Source: Parapedobacter pyrenivorans (GTDB taxonomy: Bacteria; Bacteroidota; Bacteroidia; Sphingobacteriales; Sphingobacteriaceae). Taken from it: a stretch of DNA of 64,000 bases. Both the position numbers and the translations under genes were made by a program. Location of the stretch: assembly GCF_014636865.1 (NCBI RefSeq), contig NZ_BMER01000001.1, positions 670,718 through 734,717 on the forward strand. Reading direction: 5' to 3'. The notes under the pieces were generated by a model. That model did no database searches, was not told where the DNA came from, and was given only the letters and a program-made list of their open reading frames with translations. Below are positions 46,021 through 53,942 of the stretch, piece after piece (position 1 is the first letter of the stretch; each line of letters starts with the position of its first letter).

Positions 46021-46770
46021 TTAGTTTGCCTCCAACATTCGCATCCGATAACAATTCATCACTGTTGTACCCAATTGCTGCACGAGTCGGTAATTGACCA
46101 CCGCGCCGACAGCGGCGCCAATCACAGGAACCAATTGAGCCATTTTGGCCAAGTCGATGTAATCCCGATATTCCAATTGAAACGTACGCCAATCGAAGCT
46201 ATCCACATCGTCGGGTAACCCTTCGGCATATGCATCCCAGGAAAGTAGCCGTTCATATACCTCAGTCCGGTATTTGTGGCTGGAAAATGCCAGTTGAAAT
46301 ACAGTAAGCAAGAAAAGTCGTTCTTTATACTGTTTTACGTCGTACCCATAGGTAACTGCGATATCGAATAACATTTTCATTTTGATGGCCAATAATACCG
46401 GAAAATCCGCCATACCCATCAGGAGTCCCCCTGCACCGGTGACAGCCCCTTCCACAGAAGCGGTCTTTTTGTAGGTCTCAATAAACTTCCTTACGTATGC
46501 CTCCCGCAATTGGAAGCTACCGGATACCCTCGGGGATGTCGTGGTGTATTTCGCCCCGAAAAGCACGCCCTTCACCATCTTTTCAATGGTGAAAGTAACT
46601 GCTTGATGAACTTTTTCAGGGATCAGGTTATTGAGTTTCGTTTGTATGTTTTTAGCCCATACGCTACCCACCGCTTGCTTCTTTGTCATTTTGTGCTTCC
46701 AAAATGCCAGTTCAATTGTTACCTTTTTGCGGTATAATGGCGACATGTCAGCGCCCCACGCTTCTTCCAT
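46021..46770 (-). CDS. EcsC-family protein
   Basis: A 249-aa protein from the ATG at 46770; a longer start at 46821 is possible but less likely. Features typical of EcsC are the Gly/Ala-rich segment GAVTGAGGLLMGMADFPVLL and the late MAQLVPVIGAAVGAVVNYRL. It lies 20 bp before mutY on the same strand. EcsC homologues are linked to membranes and secretion in Firmicutes, but their function is not settled. Confidence 0.88.
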   Translation of the reverse strand: MEEAWGADMSPLYRKKVTIELAFWKHKMTKKQAVGSVWAKNIQTKLNNLIPEKVHQAVTFTIEKMVKGVLFGAKYTTTSPRVSGSFQLREAYVRKFIETYKKTASVEGAVTGAGGLLMGMADFPVLLAIKMKMLFDIAVTYGYDVKQYKERLFLLTVFQLAFSSHKYRTEVYERLLSWDAYAEGLPDDVDSFDWRTFQLEYRDYIDLAKMAQLVPVIGAAVGAVVNYRLVQQLGTTVMNCYRMRMLEAN

Positions 46771-46868
46771 GTTTTTTTGACGGGTAAAAATTAATTTTGT
46801 TACGATAAGTTTTACCATCACATCGTCATAAAATAATAGCAGAATCTTTTAATTGTGACAAAACCTAC

Positions 46869-46876
46869 TAACTTTG
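46869..46876 (+). promoter_or_regulatory. -7 box of the peroxiredoxin gene
   Basis: TAACTTTG on the plus strand fits TAnnTTTG, about 32 bp before the ATG. Confidence 0.5.
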
Positions 46877-46893
46877 TAGACTACAAACTAATT

Positions 46894-46900
46894 AAGGAGG
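46894..46900 (+). promoter_or_regulatory. Strong Shine-Dalgarno sequence of the peroxiredoxin gene
   Basis: AAGGAGG followed by 8 nt to the ATG at 46909. It is the only near-perfect Shine-Dalgarno I noticed in the window, where most genes have none. Confidence 0.75.
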
Positions 46901-46908
46901 AGTAAAAC

Positions 46909-47544
46909 ATGAGTTTAAGATTAGGTGATACCGCGCCGAATTTCAAGGCGGTAACGACAATCGGAGAAATCGATTTTTACGACTACACAGAAAACAGCTG
47001 GGTAGTTTTGTTTTCACATCCCGCGGACTACACTCCCGTATGTACCACTGAATTGGGTCGTACTGCACAGCTGAATGCGGAATTCGAGAAACGTAACACC
47101 AAGGTTTTGGCAGTAAGCGTCGATCCTATTGATAGCCATCATGGCTGGATCAAGGATATCAATGAAACGCAAAACACCAATGTGGAATTCCCGATTATCG
47201 CGGATGCCGACCGCAAAGTGGCTGAATTGTATGACATGATCCACCCCAACGCATCCGCCACGGCAACTGTACGCTCGGTGTTCATTATCGGTCCAGACAG
47301 GAAAATCAAGCTGACCCTTACGTATCCAGCGTCGACAGGACGGAATTTTTTGGAAATCCTACGGGTAATTGATTCGTTGCAACTGACAGCCGATTATAGT
47401 GTAGCCACACCGGCAGATTGGGAGCATGGTCAAGATGTCATCGTAGTGCCCGCCATTCCAACGGAAGAAATCCCTGCAAAATTCCCGAAAGGTCACAAAG
47501 TCATCAAGCCATACCTCCGTACCACCCCCCAGCCGAATATCTAA
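46909..47544 (+). CDS. Peroxiredoxin of the Prx6 (1-Cys) type
   Basis: A 211-aa protein, the Prx6 length. It opens with MSLRLGDTAPNFKA and carries the active site HPADYTPVCTTELGR with peroxidatic Cys45. The C-terminal arm ends RTTPQPN, typical of Prx6. No clear resolving Cys is seen. It reduces peroxides with thiols. It has its own promoter, an unusually strong ribosome-binding site and a terminator, suggesting high expression. Confidence 0.96.
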   Translation: MSLRLGDTAPNFKAVTTIGEIDFYDYTENSWVVLFSHPADYTPVCTTELGRTAQLNAEFEKRNTKVLAVSVDPIDSHHGWIKDINETQNTNVEFPIIADADRKVAELYDMIHPNASATATVRSVFIIGPDRKIKLTLTYPASTGRNFLEILRVIDSLQLTADYSVATPADWEHGQDVIVVPAIPTEEIPAKFPKGHKVIKPYLRTTPQPNI

Positions 47545-47577
47545 TATCCGTCGGCCAATTACAAAGTTAACTCACTA

Positions 47578-47612
47578 AAAAAGCGGCTGATCTTGGAGAT
47601 CTACCGCTTTTT
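47578..47612. terminator. Bidirectional terminator between peroxiredoxin and protease genes
   Basis: AAAAAGCGG (47578-47586) pairs with CCGCTTTTT (47604-47612), with GATCT/AGATC pairing inside and a 3-nt loop. Both sides carry T-runs, so it serves the convergent genes. Confidence 0.9.
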
Positions 47613-47636
47613 CCTTTATTTCACAAAGTCCCTAAC

Positions 47637-48740
47637 TTAATAGACCTTCACCAGGTAAACGTAATCCTGTATCTTTTTTATTTGCTCAGTCCGCTTCAAT
47701 CCATTGAGCGCGTTCTTTTTATTGATGGTTAACTTGCTTTCCAGTGAATCTGCTGGTACCGCCGATATCGATTTCAATAGCGCTTCCGTTTTGATAGCAA
47801 ACGAGGCTCCATCAATACCCGTTTGCTTGCCACTGATAATACCGATTACGTTGCCTTTGCTATCCAATACAGGCCCACCGCTATTGCCCGGATTGACCGG
47901 GATAGATATTTGATATGCTGTGGTATCACCAGCGTAGCCGGTACGCGAACTGAGGTAACCCTGCCCGTATACCACTTCATCCCTTGGATAACCGATAGTA
48001 TATACATCCTCCCCAAGGTCCGAGGCGGATTCCTTGAATGTATAAGGCACATTTTTCATACCGGTAAACGTACTGTCATTGATATGCAGCATCGCTAGGT
48101 CATGGGTAGGATCGATGTAGATTACCTTTGCCTTGAACGACTCCCCTTTTGTGTTTTGTAAGTGGACTGAATCTGCTCCCCTCACGACGTGATAATTGGT
48201 TACCACATAGCCATTGGCGGAAATAATAAAACCAGTAGCGCCAAAATGACTTGCTGACTGCTCGCCTTTTTGTTTCTCGTTGTTAATATTACGAATCACA
48301 GCATTCTGGGCATTCACATTTTTCTTCACGGTATTCATATCCCGTCGCAATGCACTATAATTGGTCGTGGTGTTTTCAATGGTCTTGTAATACCCTGATA
48401 ACCACAATGTGGAGAATACGGCAAAAATGGCCACACTCGCGGCAACCAATGAATTCACTTTGAACTTATTCCAAAGTGTAATCACAAACGGCTCGATGCG
48501 ATCCACCGATGGTCGCATAGCCCCTGCTTGGTATTTTGCTGCTGCTGACGCTAATGTACGCTTAAAGGCTTTTCGGTCAGCATGATCTTTAAGTTGCTGT
48601 AAAAATAACCGATGCGTGGCCAACTGTTCGGCCGCGGCTGCATTTTCCTGACAATATTGTTCAAAGACAATCCGCTCGGAACCATCCATCTCACCGTTCA
48701 GGTATCTATCGGCCTGCACTATGAATTCCTGCTCATTCAT
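47637..48740 (-). CDS. Membrane protein: anti-sigma-like N-terminus fused to periplasmic trypsin-like (S1C) protease
   Basis: A 367-aa protein from the ATG at 48740 (48743 also possible); the frame to 48800 would overlap the sigma gene. Residues 1-75 have the ADRYLNGEMDGSERIVFEQY and LATHRLFLQQL pattern of Bacteroidota anti-sigma factors. One membrane segment lies at about 96-117 (SLVAASVAIFAVFSTLWLSG), then a coiled-coil-like linker. The trypsin-like domain holds His184 (TNYHVVRG), Asp214 (THDLAMLHI) and Ser287 (NPGNSGGP). There is no PDZ domain. It follows the ECF sigma gene by 14 bp and probably controls that sigma factor. Confidence 0.85.
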   Translation of the reverse strand: MNEQEFIVQADRYLNGEMDGSERIVFEQYCQENAAAAEQLATHRLFLQQLKDHADRKAFKRTLASAAAKYQAGAMRPSVDRIEPFVITLWNKFKVNSLVAASVAIFAVFSTLWLSGYYKTIENTTTNYSALRRDMNTVKKNVNAQNAVIRNINNEKQKGEQSASHFGATGFIISANGYVVTNYHVVRGADSVHLQNTKGESFKAKVIYIDPTHDLAMLHINDSTFTGMKNVPYTFKESASDLGEDVYTIGYPRDEVVYGQGYLSSRTGYAGDTTAYQISIPVNPGNSGGPVLDSKGNVIGIISGKQTGIDGASFAIKTEALLKSISAVPADSLESKLTINKKNALNGLKRTEQIKKIQDYVYLVKVY

Positions 48741-48754
48741 CATATCCGTTTCAC

Positions 48755-49330
48755 TTACGTTGTTGTGGTAAAAAACAATTTCTTTAGCCGTTGCAGACAC
48801 TTGTACTTCTGTGTCTTGGCGTTATCCGTATTGGTGTAGCCGAATTTTTCGCAAATCTCCTGCATCGACAAATTCATGATATAAAAATCATGGATAATCG
48901 TCCGGCATGGCTCGCCCAATTTGTCCAATGCCTGTTCCATCACGGTCAGTTGAAGGTCCTTTTCCACATGTTTAGCCAAATCTTCTTCAACTGGAATGAC
49001 GTCCTCATAATTGCTGACATCATGGAAAGTGCGACCCTTGTTTCCTAACTGTTTGAGCCAAAGCCTTCGGCATACGGAGTAAATATAGGTTTTCAATTTG
49101 CTGCTCAGCGCAAAATCACCTTGCTTAACCTTGTCGTAAAGGACGATGATCGCTTCTTGAAAAACATCTTTTGCTTCATCTTCCGTACCACTATTCTGAA
49201 CAACCATATTTAGTACCATCGGAAAATAATCGTGATATAATCCCTCCAAGGTAACTGCATCACCGTGCGCAATGCCATCGATGATTCTCAGATCTGCTCC
49301 CGGTACAGCAGGTTTGCTCAATTTACTCAC
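48755..49330 (-). CDS. ECF-type RNA polymerase sigma factor
   Basis: A 191-aa protein. Region 2 is LYHDYFPMVLNMVVQNSG and AKDVFQEAIIVLYDKVK; region 4 is MEQALDKLGEPCRTIIHDFY and MSLQEICEKFGYTNTDNAKT-like. It belongs to the sigma-70 family without regions 1 and 3. Its partner is the protease/anti-sigma fusion directly downstream. The signal and regulon are unknown; envelope protein stress is a reasonable guess. Confidence 0.92.
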   Translation of the reverse strand: MSKLSKPAVPGADLRIIDGIAHGDAVTLEGLYHDYFPMVLNMVVQNSGTEDEAKDVFQEAIIVLYDKVKQGDFALSSKLKTYIYSVCRRLWLKQLGNKGRTFHDVSNYEDVIPVEEDLAKHVEKDLQLTVMEQALDKLGEPCRTIIHDFYIMNLSMQEICEKFGYTNTDNAKTQKYKCLQRLKKLFFTTTT

Positions 49331-49455
49331 TGATTAATACGCTTATGCTCGAATAGTAACCCATATATCCCTTCAAACCTACCACATTTTTTTTGATTTT
49401 GAAATGCCCCACCATTGGCGTGGATATTCCTATCTTAGCCAAAAATTAGAGCCCC

Positions 49456-50430
49456 ATGTACGACACCGGCGCATTGCAGCAACGGATTACCGAAAGATTG
49501 TCAGAACTCGGTATTCCTCAACTTCCTGGTAATCTCTACGATCCCATCCGCTATATGTTGCAAATTGGTGGTAAACGTATCCGGCCATTACTTACCCTCA
49601 TGGCGGCCGACCTTTTTTCTGTCGCTGACATCGAAGAGGCAGTACCGGCAGCACTGGCAATCGAGTTGTTCCATAATTTTTCGCTCGTGCATGATGACAT
49701 CATGGACAATGCCCCATTGAGACGTGGACACCAGACCGTACATGAAAAATGGAATCCCAACATCGCTATCCTTTCAGGCGATAATCTACTGATTATGGCC
49801 TATGGACAATTGGCGAACTGTCCTGCCGACAACTTGCCAGCAATCCTGAAAACCTTCAATACCATGGCCGCTGAAGTATGCGAAGGACAACAGTCGGACA
49901 TGGATTTCGAGCGGACCGATATAGTCAGCATCGATGAATACCTCAACATGATTCGGCTCAAAACTTCCGTGCTGTTGGGAGCGGCGCTAAAAATGGGGGC
50001 GCTAATTGCCGGTGCTGACCAAACGAACGCACAGTCCATCTATAGCTTTGGCGTTGACGTGGGCATCGCCTTTCAATTGCAGGACGACATTCTCGACGTA
50101 TATGGAGATCCCGAGCAATTCGGCAAGCAACGGGGAGGAGATATCCTTGCCAACAAAAAGACATACTTATTGGTGAAGGCAATGGAGATGGCTGATGTTG
50201 CGACCCGAACCGAATTACGCGCTTGGTTAGCAGATACCGACCATCCTACGGACAAAATTGACCGGATAACGGCCATATACAATAATCTAGGTGTAAGAAG
50301 TGAGGTGGAGTCCGCCAAGCAATTACACATTGAGCGGGCCTATACCGCCTTAGACACTATCCCTGTCCAATCTAATCGCAAGACACCGCTGCGGCAATTG
50401 GCGCAAGCGCTGTTAAACCGGCGGCAATAG
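49456..50430 (+). CDS. Polyprenyl diphosphate synthase
   Basis: A 324-aa protein with both aspartate-rich motifs: DDIMD at 80-84 (LVHDDIMDNAPLRRG) and DDILD at 210-214 (FQLQDDILDVYGD). GGKRIRPLLTLMAADLF is also conserved. It condenses isopentenyl diphosphate to make medium-chain prenyl chains, either geranylgeranyl/farnesyl-type or quinone side chains; product length cannot be read with confidence. TATCTTAG, a near -7 box, lies about 25 bp upstream. Confidence 0.93.
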   Translation: MYDTGALQQRITERLSELGIPQLPGNLYDPIRYMLQIGGKRIRPLLTLMAADLFSVADIEEAVPAALAIELFHNFSLVHDDIMDNAPLRRGHQTVHEKWNPNIAILSGDNLLIMAYGQLANCPADNLPAILKTFNTMAAEVCEGQQSDMDFERTDIVSIDEYLNMIRLKTSVLLGAALKMGALIAGADQTNAQSIYSFGVDVGIAFQLQDDILDVYGDPEQFGKQRGGDILANKKTYLLVKAMEMADVATRTELRAWLADTDHPTDKIDRITAIYNNLGVRSEVESAKQLHIERAYTALDTIPVQSNRKTPLRQLAQALLNRRQ

Positions 50431-50782
50431 GCAACTGCCTCATCCCATGTTATTCGCTTGCCCTTTCAACCTGCTTTTCCTATAGGTTAACTATTGGCTT
50501 GCTAATTCCATTCCAAATTATTGGTTTATTATAGGGTAATAATAGGGGTTTCATAGGTAAAAACACCTATAATTACCGGATTATAAATCATTAATACCTT
50601 ATTTGCATTATAGTTAACTTAGGAAACATGCTGAAAATATTGACAAGCAAGGCGACGGCGGGCCGCCGTATATAACTGGCAGTATAATTGCAGCAATACG
50701 ACCTATCAGTTTTAGTTTTGATGATTTATTACTAACTTGTGCTTTTGCACGCTACAGAATATAGACACCATACCTCATCAAT
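50431..50782 (+). other. 352-bp gap before the omega-amidase gene
   Basis: AT-rich. It contains an imperfect repeat TAGGGTAATAATAGG and a small inverted pair CATAGGT/ACCTATA near 50570-50595. I see no gene, RNA or clear terminator. A promoter for the following gene is expected near its 3' end, but no full TAnnTTTG is present. Confidence 0.3.
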
Positions 50783-51562
50783 ATGGATGCATTAAAAATC
50801 ACGACTTTCCAAGCGTATCTTTTTTGGGAGAATATCGACAAAAACCTAAACAACCTCGCGTTGAAACTGTCGGGCATCCGCGAAAAGACCGATTTGATTG
50901 TATTGCCGGAGATGTTCAATACCGGATTTACGATGAATGTGGAGCGATGTGCCGAGAGGCCAGATGGGAAAACCATGCATTGGATGCTGGAAATGGCACA
51001 AAAATACAATTGTGTTGTAGCAGGGAGCCTCATTATTGAAGAGGATGGCAATTATTATAATCGGTTCGTATGGATGACCAAAGACGGTGATTATGTTAAA
51101 TATGATAAACGTCATCTTTTCGGCATGGCCAAGGAAGACACCGTATTTACCGCCGGGACCCAACGGGTCATCGTAGACCTCCACGGTTGGAAGATATGCC
51201 CAATGATCTGTTACGACCTTCGCTTTCCGGTTTGGTCGCGCAACCTCGATGGGGCATATGATATCTTGCTTTATATCGCGAGCTGGCCGGACAAACGATC
51301 AGCACATTGGCGCAGCTTAATCCCTGCCCGCGCCATCGAAAATCAAGCGTTTGTCATCGGTGTAAATCGGGTAGGACATGATGGAAATGAGATTTACTAT
51401 TCCGGAGGTTCCATGTGCATTTCCCCTGTAGGAGACGTTGTATATTATAAACCGGAATATGAAGACCTCTACACATTTACAATTTATCGGAAAGACCTGG
51501 ATGATACCCGGCAGGGCTTGCCTTTCCTAAAAGATATGGATAATTTCAATTTGGAAATCTAG
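50783..51562 (+). CDS. Omega-amidase (nitrilase superfamily, YafV-like)
   Basis: A 259-aa protein with the nitrilase triad: Glu43 (VLPEMFNTGF), Lys109 (YVKYDKRHLF) and Cys143 (PMICYDLRFPVW). YafV/Nit2-like features include SWPDKRSAHWRSLIPARAIE. It hydrolyses omega-amides such as 2-oxoglutaramate and 2-oxosuccinamate, a repair reaction after glutamine transamination. It is a single gene. Confidence 0.92.
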   Translation: MDALKITTFQAYLFWENIDKNLNNLALKLSGIREKTDLIVLPEMFNTGFTMNVERCAERPDGKTMHWMLEMAQKYNCVVAGSLIIEEDGNYYNRFVWMTKDGDYVKYDKRHLFGMAKEDTVFTAGTQRVIVDLHGWKICPMICYDLRFPVWSRNLDGAYDILLYIASWPDKRSAHWRSLIPARAIENQAFVIGVNRVGHDGNEIYYSGGSMCISPVGDVVYYKPEYEDLYTFTIYRKDLDDTRQGLPFLKDMDNFNLEI

Positions 51563-51582
51563 TATCCGCCTTCAATTGTTGG

Positions 51583-51969
51583 CTATCGATATGGCCGCTC
51601 GAGGATAACTGACTTAATAATGGCATCGCGCAGGTCGAATTTTGCCGTATCGAATGTGGCTTGATCGTGCGTTTCTTCACTAATTGCCAGTCGTGTGGGT
51701 ATTGCCGGACGTTGGCCACTTTTATATACACGTGTTGCCCCCTCTGCATCCATTACACCCGAATACGCCTCAAACTCGGTATTTACGGGTGTTGCCGGCT
51801 GTTGGGCAGGCATGGGTGGGATGTGAGCACGTCGATCCGCATTATCTTCCGGCAACGGGGGTTGGCCCAGGTTTCGTTTTTGTGCCTTTTCCTGCTCTTT
51901 CTGGAAGTTTGAATACGCCTGAAATGCAAAAATTACGACTGCGATAAGTATCGGTATAATGGTCTCCAT
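51583..51969 (-). CDS. Hypothetical membrane-anchored protein
   Basis: A 128-aa protein with one N-terminal membrane segment (ETIIPILIAVVIFAFQAYS), a Lys/Glu-rich stretch (KEQEKAQKRN), a Pro/Ala-rich region and a conserved-looking C-terminus (DLRDAIIKSVILERPYR). I do not recognise a family. Its end resembles short tails found in Bacteroidota hypothetical proteins. It lies alone between the omega-amidase and a sigma gene. Confidence 0.65.
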   Translation of the reverse strand: METIIPILIAVVIFAFQAYSNFQKEQEKAQKRNLGQPPLPEDNADRRAHIPPMPAQQPATPVNTEFEAYSGVMDAEGATRVYKSGQRPAIPTRLAISEETHDQATFDTAKFDLRDAIIKSVILERPYR

Positions 51970-52025
51970 GGTATAAAGTTACGGAAATTTTTGATAACGA
52001 AACGAAACACCTGCTTTCCATAGCC

Positions 52026-52033
52026 TACATTTG
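52026..52033 (+). promoter_or_regulatory. -7 box of the second sigma-factor gene
   Basis: TACATTTG on the plus strand, 45 bp before the ATG at 52079. Confidence 0.45.
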
Positions 52034-52078
52034 TAACATCGGGTAATGATGAGTGTCTAATCCATGTAACTGCCGTAC

Positions 52079-52576
52079 ATGAGTAGCCAACGACAACTAT
52101 TCCAGAAATTATTTGAAGACAACTCCAAGCGGGTGTATCACCTTTGTTACGGCTATACCGGCGACAGCGATTCGGCCAATGATCTGATGCAGGAAACCTT
52201 TATCAAGGTCTGGCAAAACCTCGATAAATTCCGTAACCAATCACAGTTCTCGACGTGGATATACCGGATCGCGGTAAACACCTGCCTCTCTTATTTACGG
52301 ACAGCAAAGCGCCGGACAACGGATGAACTCAACGAAAACATCATTGAAAATTATACAGAGGAGCCTTCGGAAAAACAAGAACAGATCGCGCTGCTATACA
52401 AATCCATCGCGCAGTTGGAAGAAAATGAACGGATTATCATCACCATGGTACTCGATGAGGTTCCTTATCCCGAGATTGCGGATGTGGCTGGTATTTCCGA
52501 AGGTAACCTGCGCGTGAAAATACACCGGATAAAGCACAAGCTAACAGAAATATACAACAGCAATGAAAGGGTTTGA
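52079..52576 (+). CDS. ECF-type RNA polymerase sigma factor
   Basis: A 165-aa protein with region 2 (HLCYGYTGDSDSANDLMQET, FIKVWQNLDKFRNQSQFSTW, IYRIAVNTCLSYLR) and region 4 (IAQLEENERIIITMVLDEV, PYPEIADVAGISEGNLRVKI). It overlaps the next gene by 14 bp, so the two are translationally linked. It is probably regulated by that gene's product. Confidence 0.95.
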   Translation: MSSQRQLFQKLFEDNSKRVYHLCYGYTGDSDSANDLMQETFIKVWQNLDKFRNQSQFSTWIYRIAVNTCLSYLRTAKRRTTDELNENIIENYTEEPSEKQEQIALLYKSIAQLEENERIIITMVLDEVPYPEIADVAGISEGNLRVKIHRIKHKLTEIYNSNERV

Positions 52577-53165
52577 TGAGATACAACAACTTTGGCAAGG
52601 GCAGGCACCCGACCCAAACGTTAGCTTTGAGGCCATGTTGATGCGCATTAAGGGTAATCGGTCTGCACTCGCTAGGAAATTGTTCTGGCAGAGTATAGCT
52701 GTAGGTATCGGTGTGGTAATCTTACTTTGGATGTGCGTAGCCGTTGATTTTTCGACCTGGACAACGTACCTTGCGTTGGTCATTATGATTGGCTGTATCT
52801 GCTATTACTTCGTAAACCAATTGAGTGACTACCGTGCCATTAGCAACAGCCATCATCTGCTGTCCAAACCACAGGATTACATCAACTACCTAAAGGTTTT
52901 CCAGCAACGGCGCAATCGCTTTAATACACGAAGTTATACCGTTTATGAAATCTGCATCGCAATCGCCTTCGCTTTGTATGGCGTTGAAATGTATTTTGCA
53001 CTGCCACTTTGGACATTTGTCGGTGCCATTGTCTTTATCATCTTCTGGTTCCTGATTTGCCATTTCGTCTTCATGAAACAGTACATCCATAACGAAAATG
53101 CACGCATCGAGGAAATGATCGATAATTTGGAACGGATTAAGGGTCAGTTTTACGACCCCAACTAA
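52563..53165 (+). CDS. Membrane protein, probable anti-sigma partner of the preceding sigma factor
   Basis: A 200-aa protein. The N-terminal cytoplasmic part (FDEIQQLWQGQAPDPNVSFE) is followed by four membrane segments: about 42-58 and 66-82, then 130-145 and 148-166. Its start lies inside the sigma gene. This arrangement is typical for Bacteroidota anti-sigma or sigma-linked membrane proteins, though no zinc-finger motif is seen. The role is inferred from context. Confidence 0.75.
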   Translation: MKGFDEIQQLWQGQAPDPNVSFEAMLMRIKGNRSALARKLFWQSIAVGIGVVILLWMCVAVDFSTWTTYLALVIMIGCICYYFVNQLSDYRAISNSHHLLSKPQDYINYLKVFQQRRNRFNTRSYTVYEICIAIAFALYGVEMYFALPLWTFVGAIVFIIFWFLICHFVFMKQYIHNENARIEEMIDNLERIKGQFYDPN

Positions 53166-53941
53166 ACTTTTCCAGACACTCCTTTTCCACCAATTCGGAA
53201 GCTTAGCGTTTCGTATATAGCTTTGAGGTCTGGCTGATTTTCCAACAACTCCATGTGTTTCTGCATCGTGCGCTCATCATTCCGTATTGCCGGGCCGGTC
53301 TGCACATCCCTGGGCTGATGGTCCATTACCTTTTCGGCAGTTTCGAGGATCAGCGGCCGGAGGAGGTCAACATCCAAGCCGTATTCCTCAAGCAAGTCTG
53401 CGGCAATCGAATACAAGTGATTGGTGAAGTTGCAGGCAAACACCGCGGCCACGTGGATGGATAGCCGCTGTTTGGAGTCACAACGGAAAACCTGGCCGGA
53501 CAAGTTACCTGCCAGCCGTGCGATCCACCCGTACGTTTCTTCGTCGGATCCCTCCACGGCGACAGGGATGGTTGAAAAGTCGACTACCTTCGCCTTGGAG
53601 AAGGTCTGCACGGGATACAATACGCCATACCGAACAACACGCGCCCCAAAAACTTCGATACCGACACTCCCTGCCGTGTGCATCACCACGCCTCGCAAAG
53701 GCGACGGCAGTTGCGCGACCACCGATGCAATCGCATCGTCTTTTACCGCGATGATGTAACCGTCAGCCTCTTTAGTGAGTGTACCGAAATCGCTAATCGC
53801 CTGCGCACGCAGCGTACGGGCCAATGCGTCGGCATGGGCCTGTGCACGGCTATATACCTGCAATATTTTATGCCCCTCATTTAAAAGAGCATGGCCAAGG
53901 TGCGTGGCCACATTGCCGCTACCCAGCAACACGACCTCCAT
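53162..53941 (-). CDS. DUF2520 / Rossmann-like oxidoreductase
   Basis: A 259-aa protein with an N-terminal Rossmann fold (MEVVLLGSGNVATHLGHALL) and a C-terminal DUF2520 helical domain (HVAAVFACNFTNHLYSIAAD, LETAEKVMDHQPRDVQTGPA). It resembles F420-dependent NADP oxidoreductases and pyrroline-5-carboxylate reductases in fold; the reaction is unknown. Its start codon is 1 bp from the ccmF stop, so it is probably cotranscribed with ccmE-ccmF. Confidence 0.9.
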   Translation of the reverse strand: MEVVLLGSGNVATHLGHALLNEGHKILQVYSRAQAHADALARTLRAQAISDFGTLTKEADGYIIAVKDDAIASVVAQLPSPLRGVVMHTAGSVGIEVFGARVVRYGVLYPVQTFSKAKVVDFSTIPVAVEGSDEETYGWIARLAGNLSGQVFRCDSKQRLSIHVAAVFACNFTNHLYSIAADLLEEYGLDVDLLRPLILETAEKVMDHQPRDVQTGPAIRNDERTMQKHMELLENQPDLKAIYETLSFRIGGKGVSGKV

Positions 53942-53942
53942 C

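Noticed and set aside
46001-46192. N-terminal extension of mutY
   Set aside because: The 64 extra residues overlap the EcsC gene, are not protein-like and lie before the conserved MutY start.
50560-50600. Possible hairpin in the gap after the polyprenyl synthase gene
   Set aside because: The arms are short and AT-rich, with no T-run; it is not enough to call a terminator.
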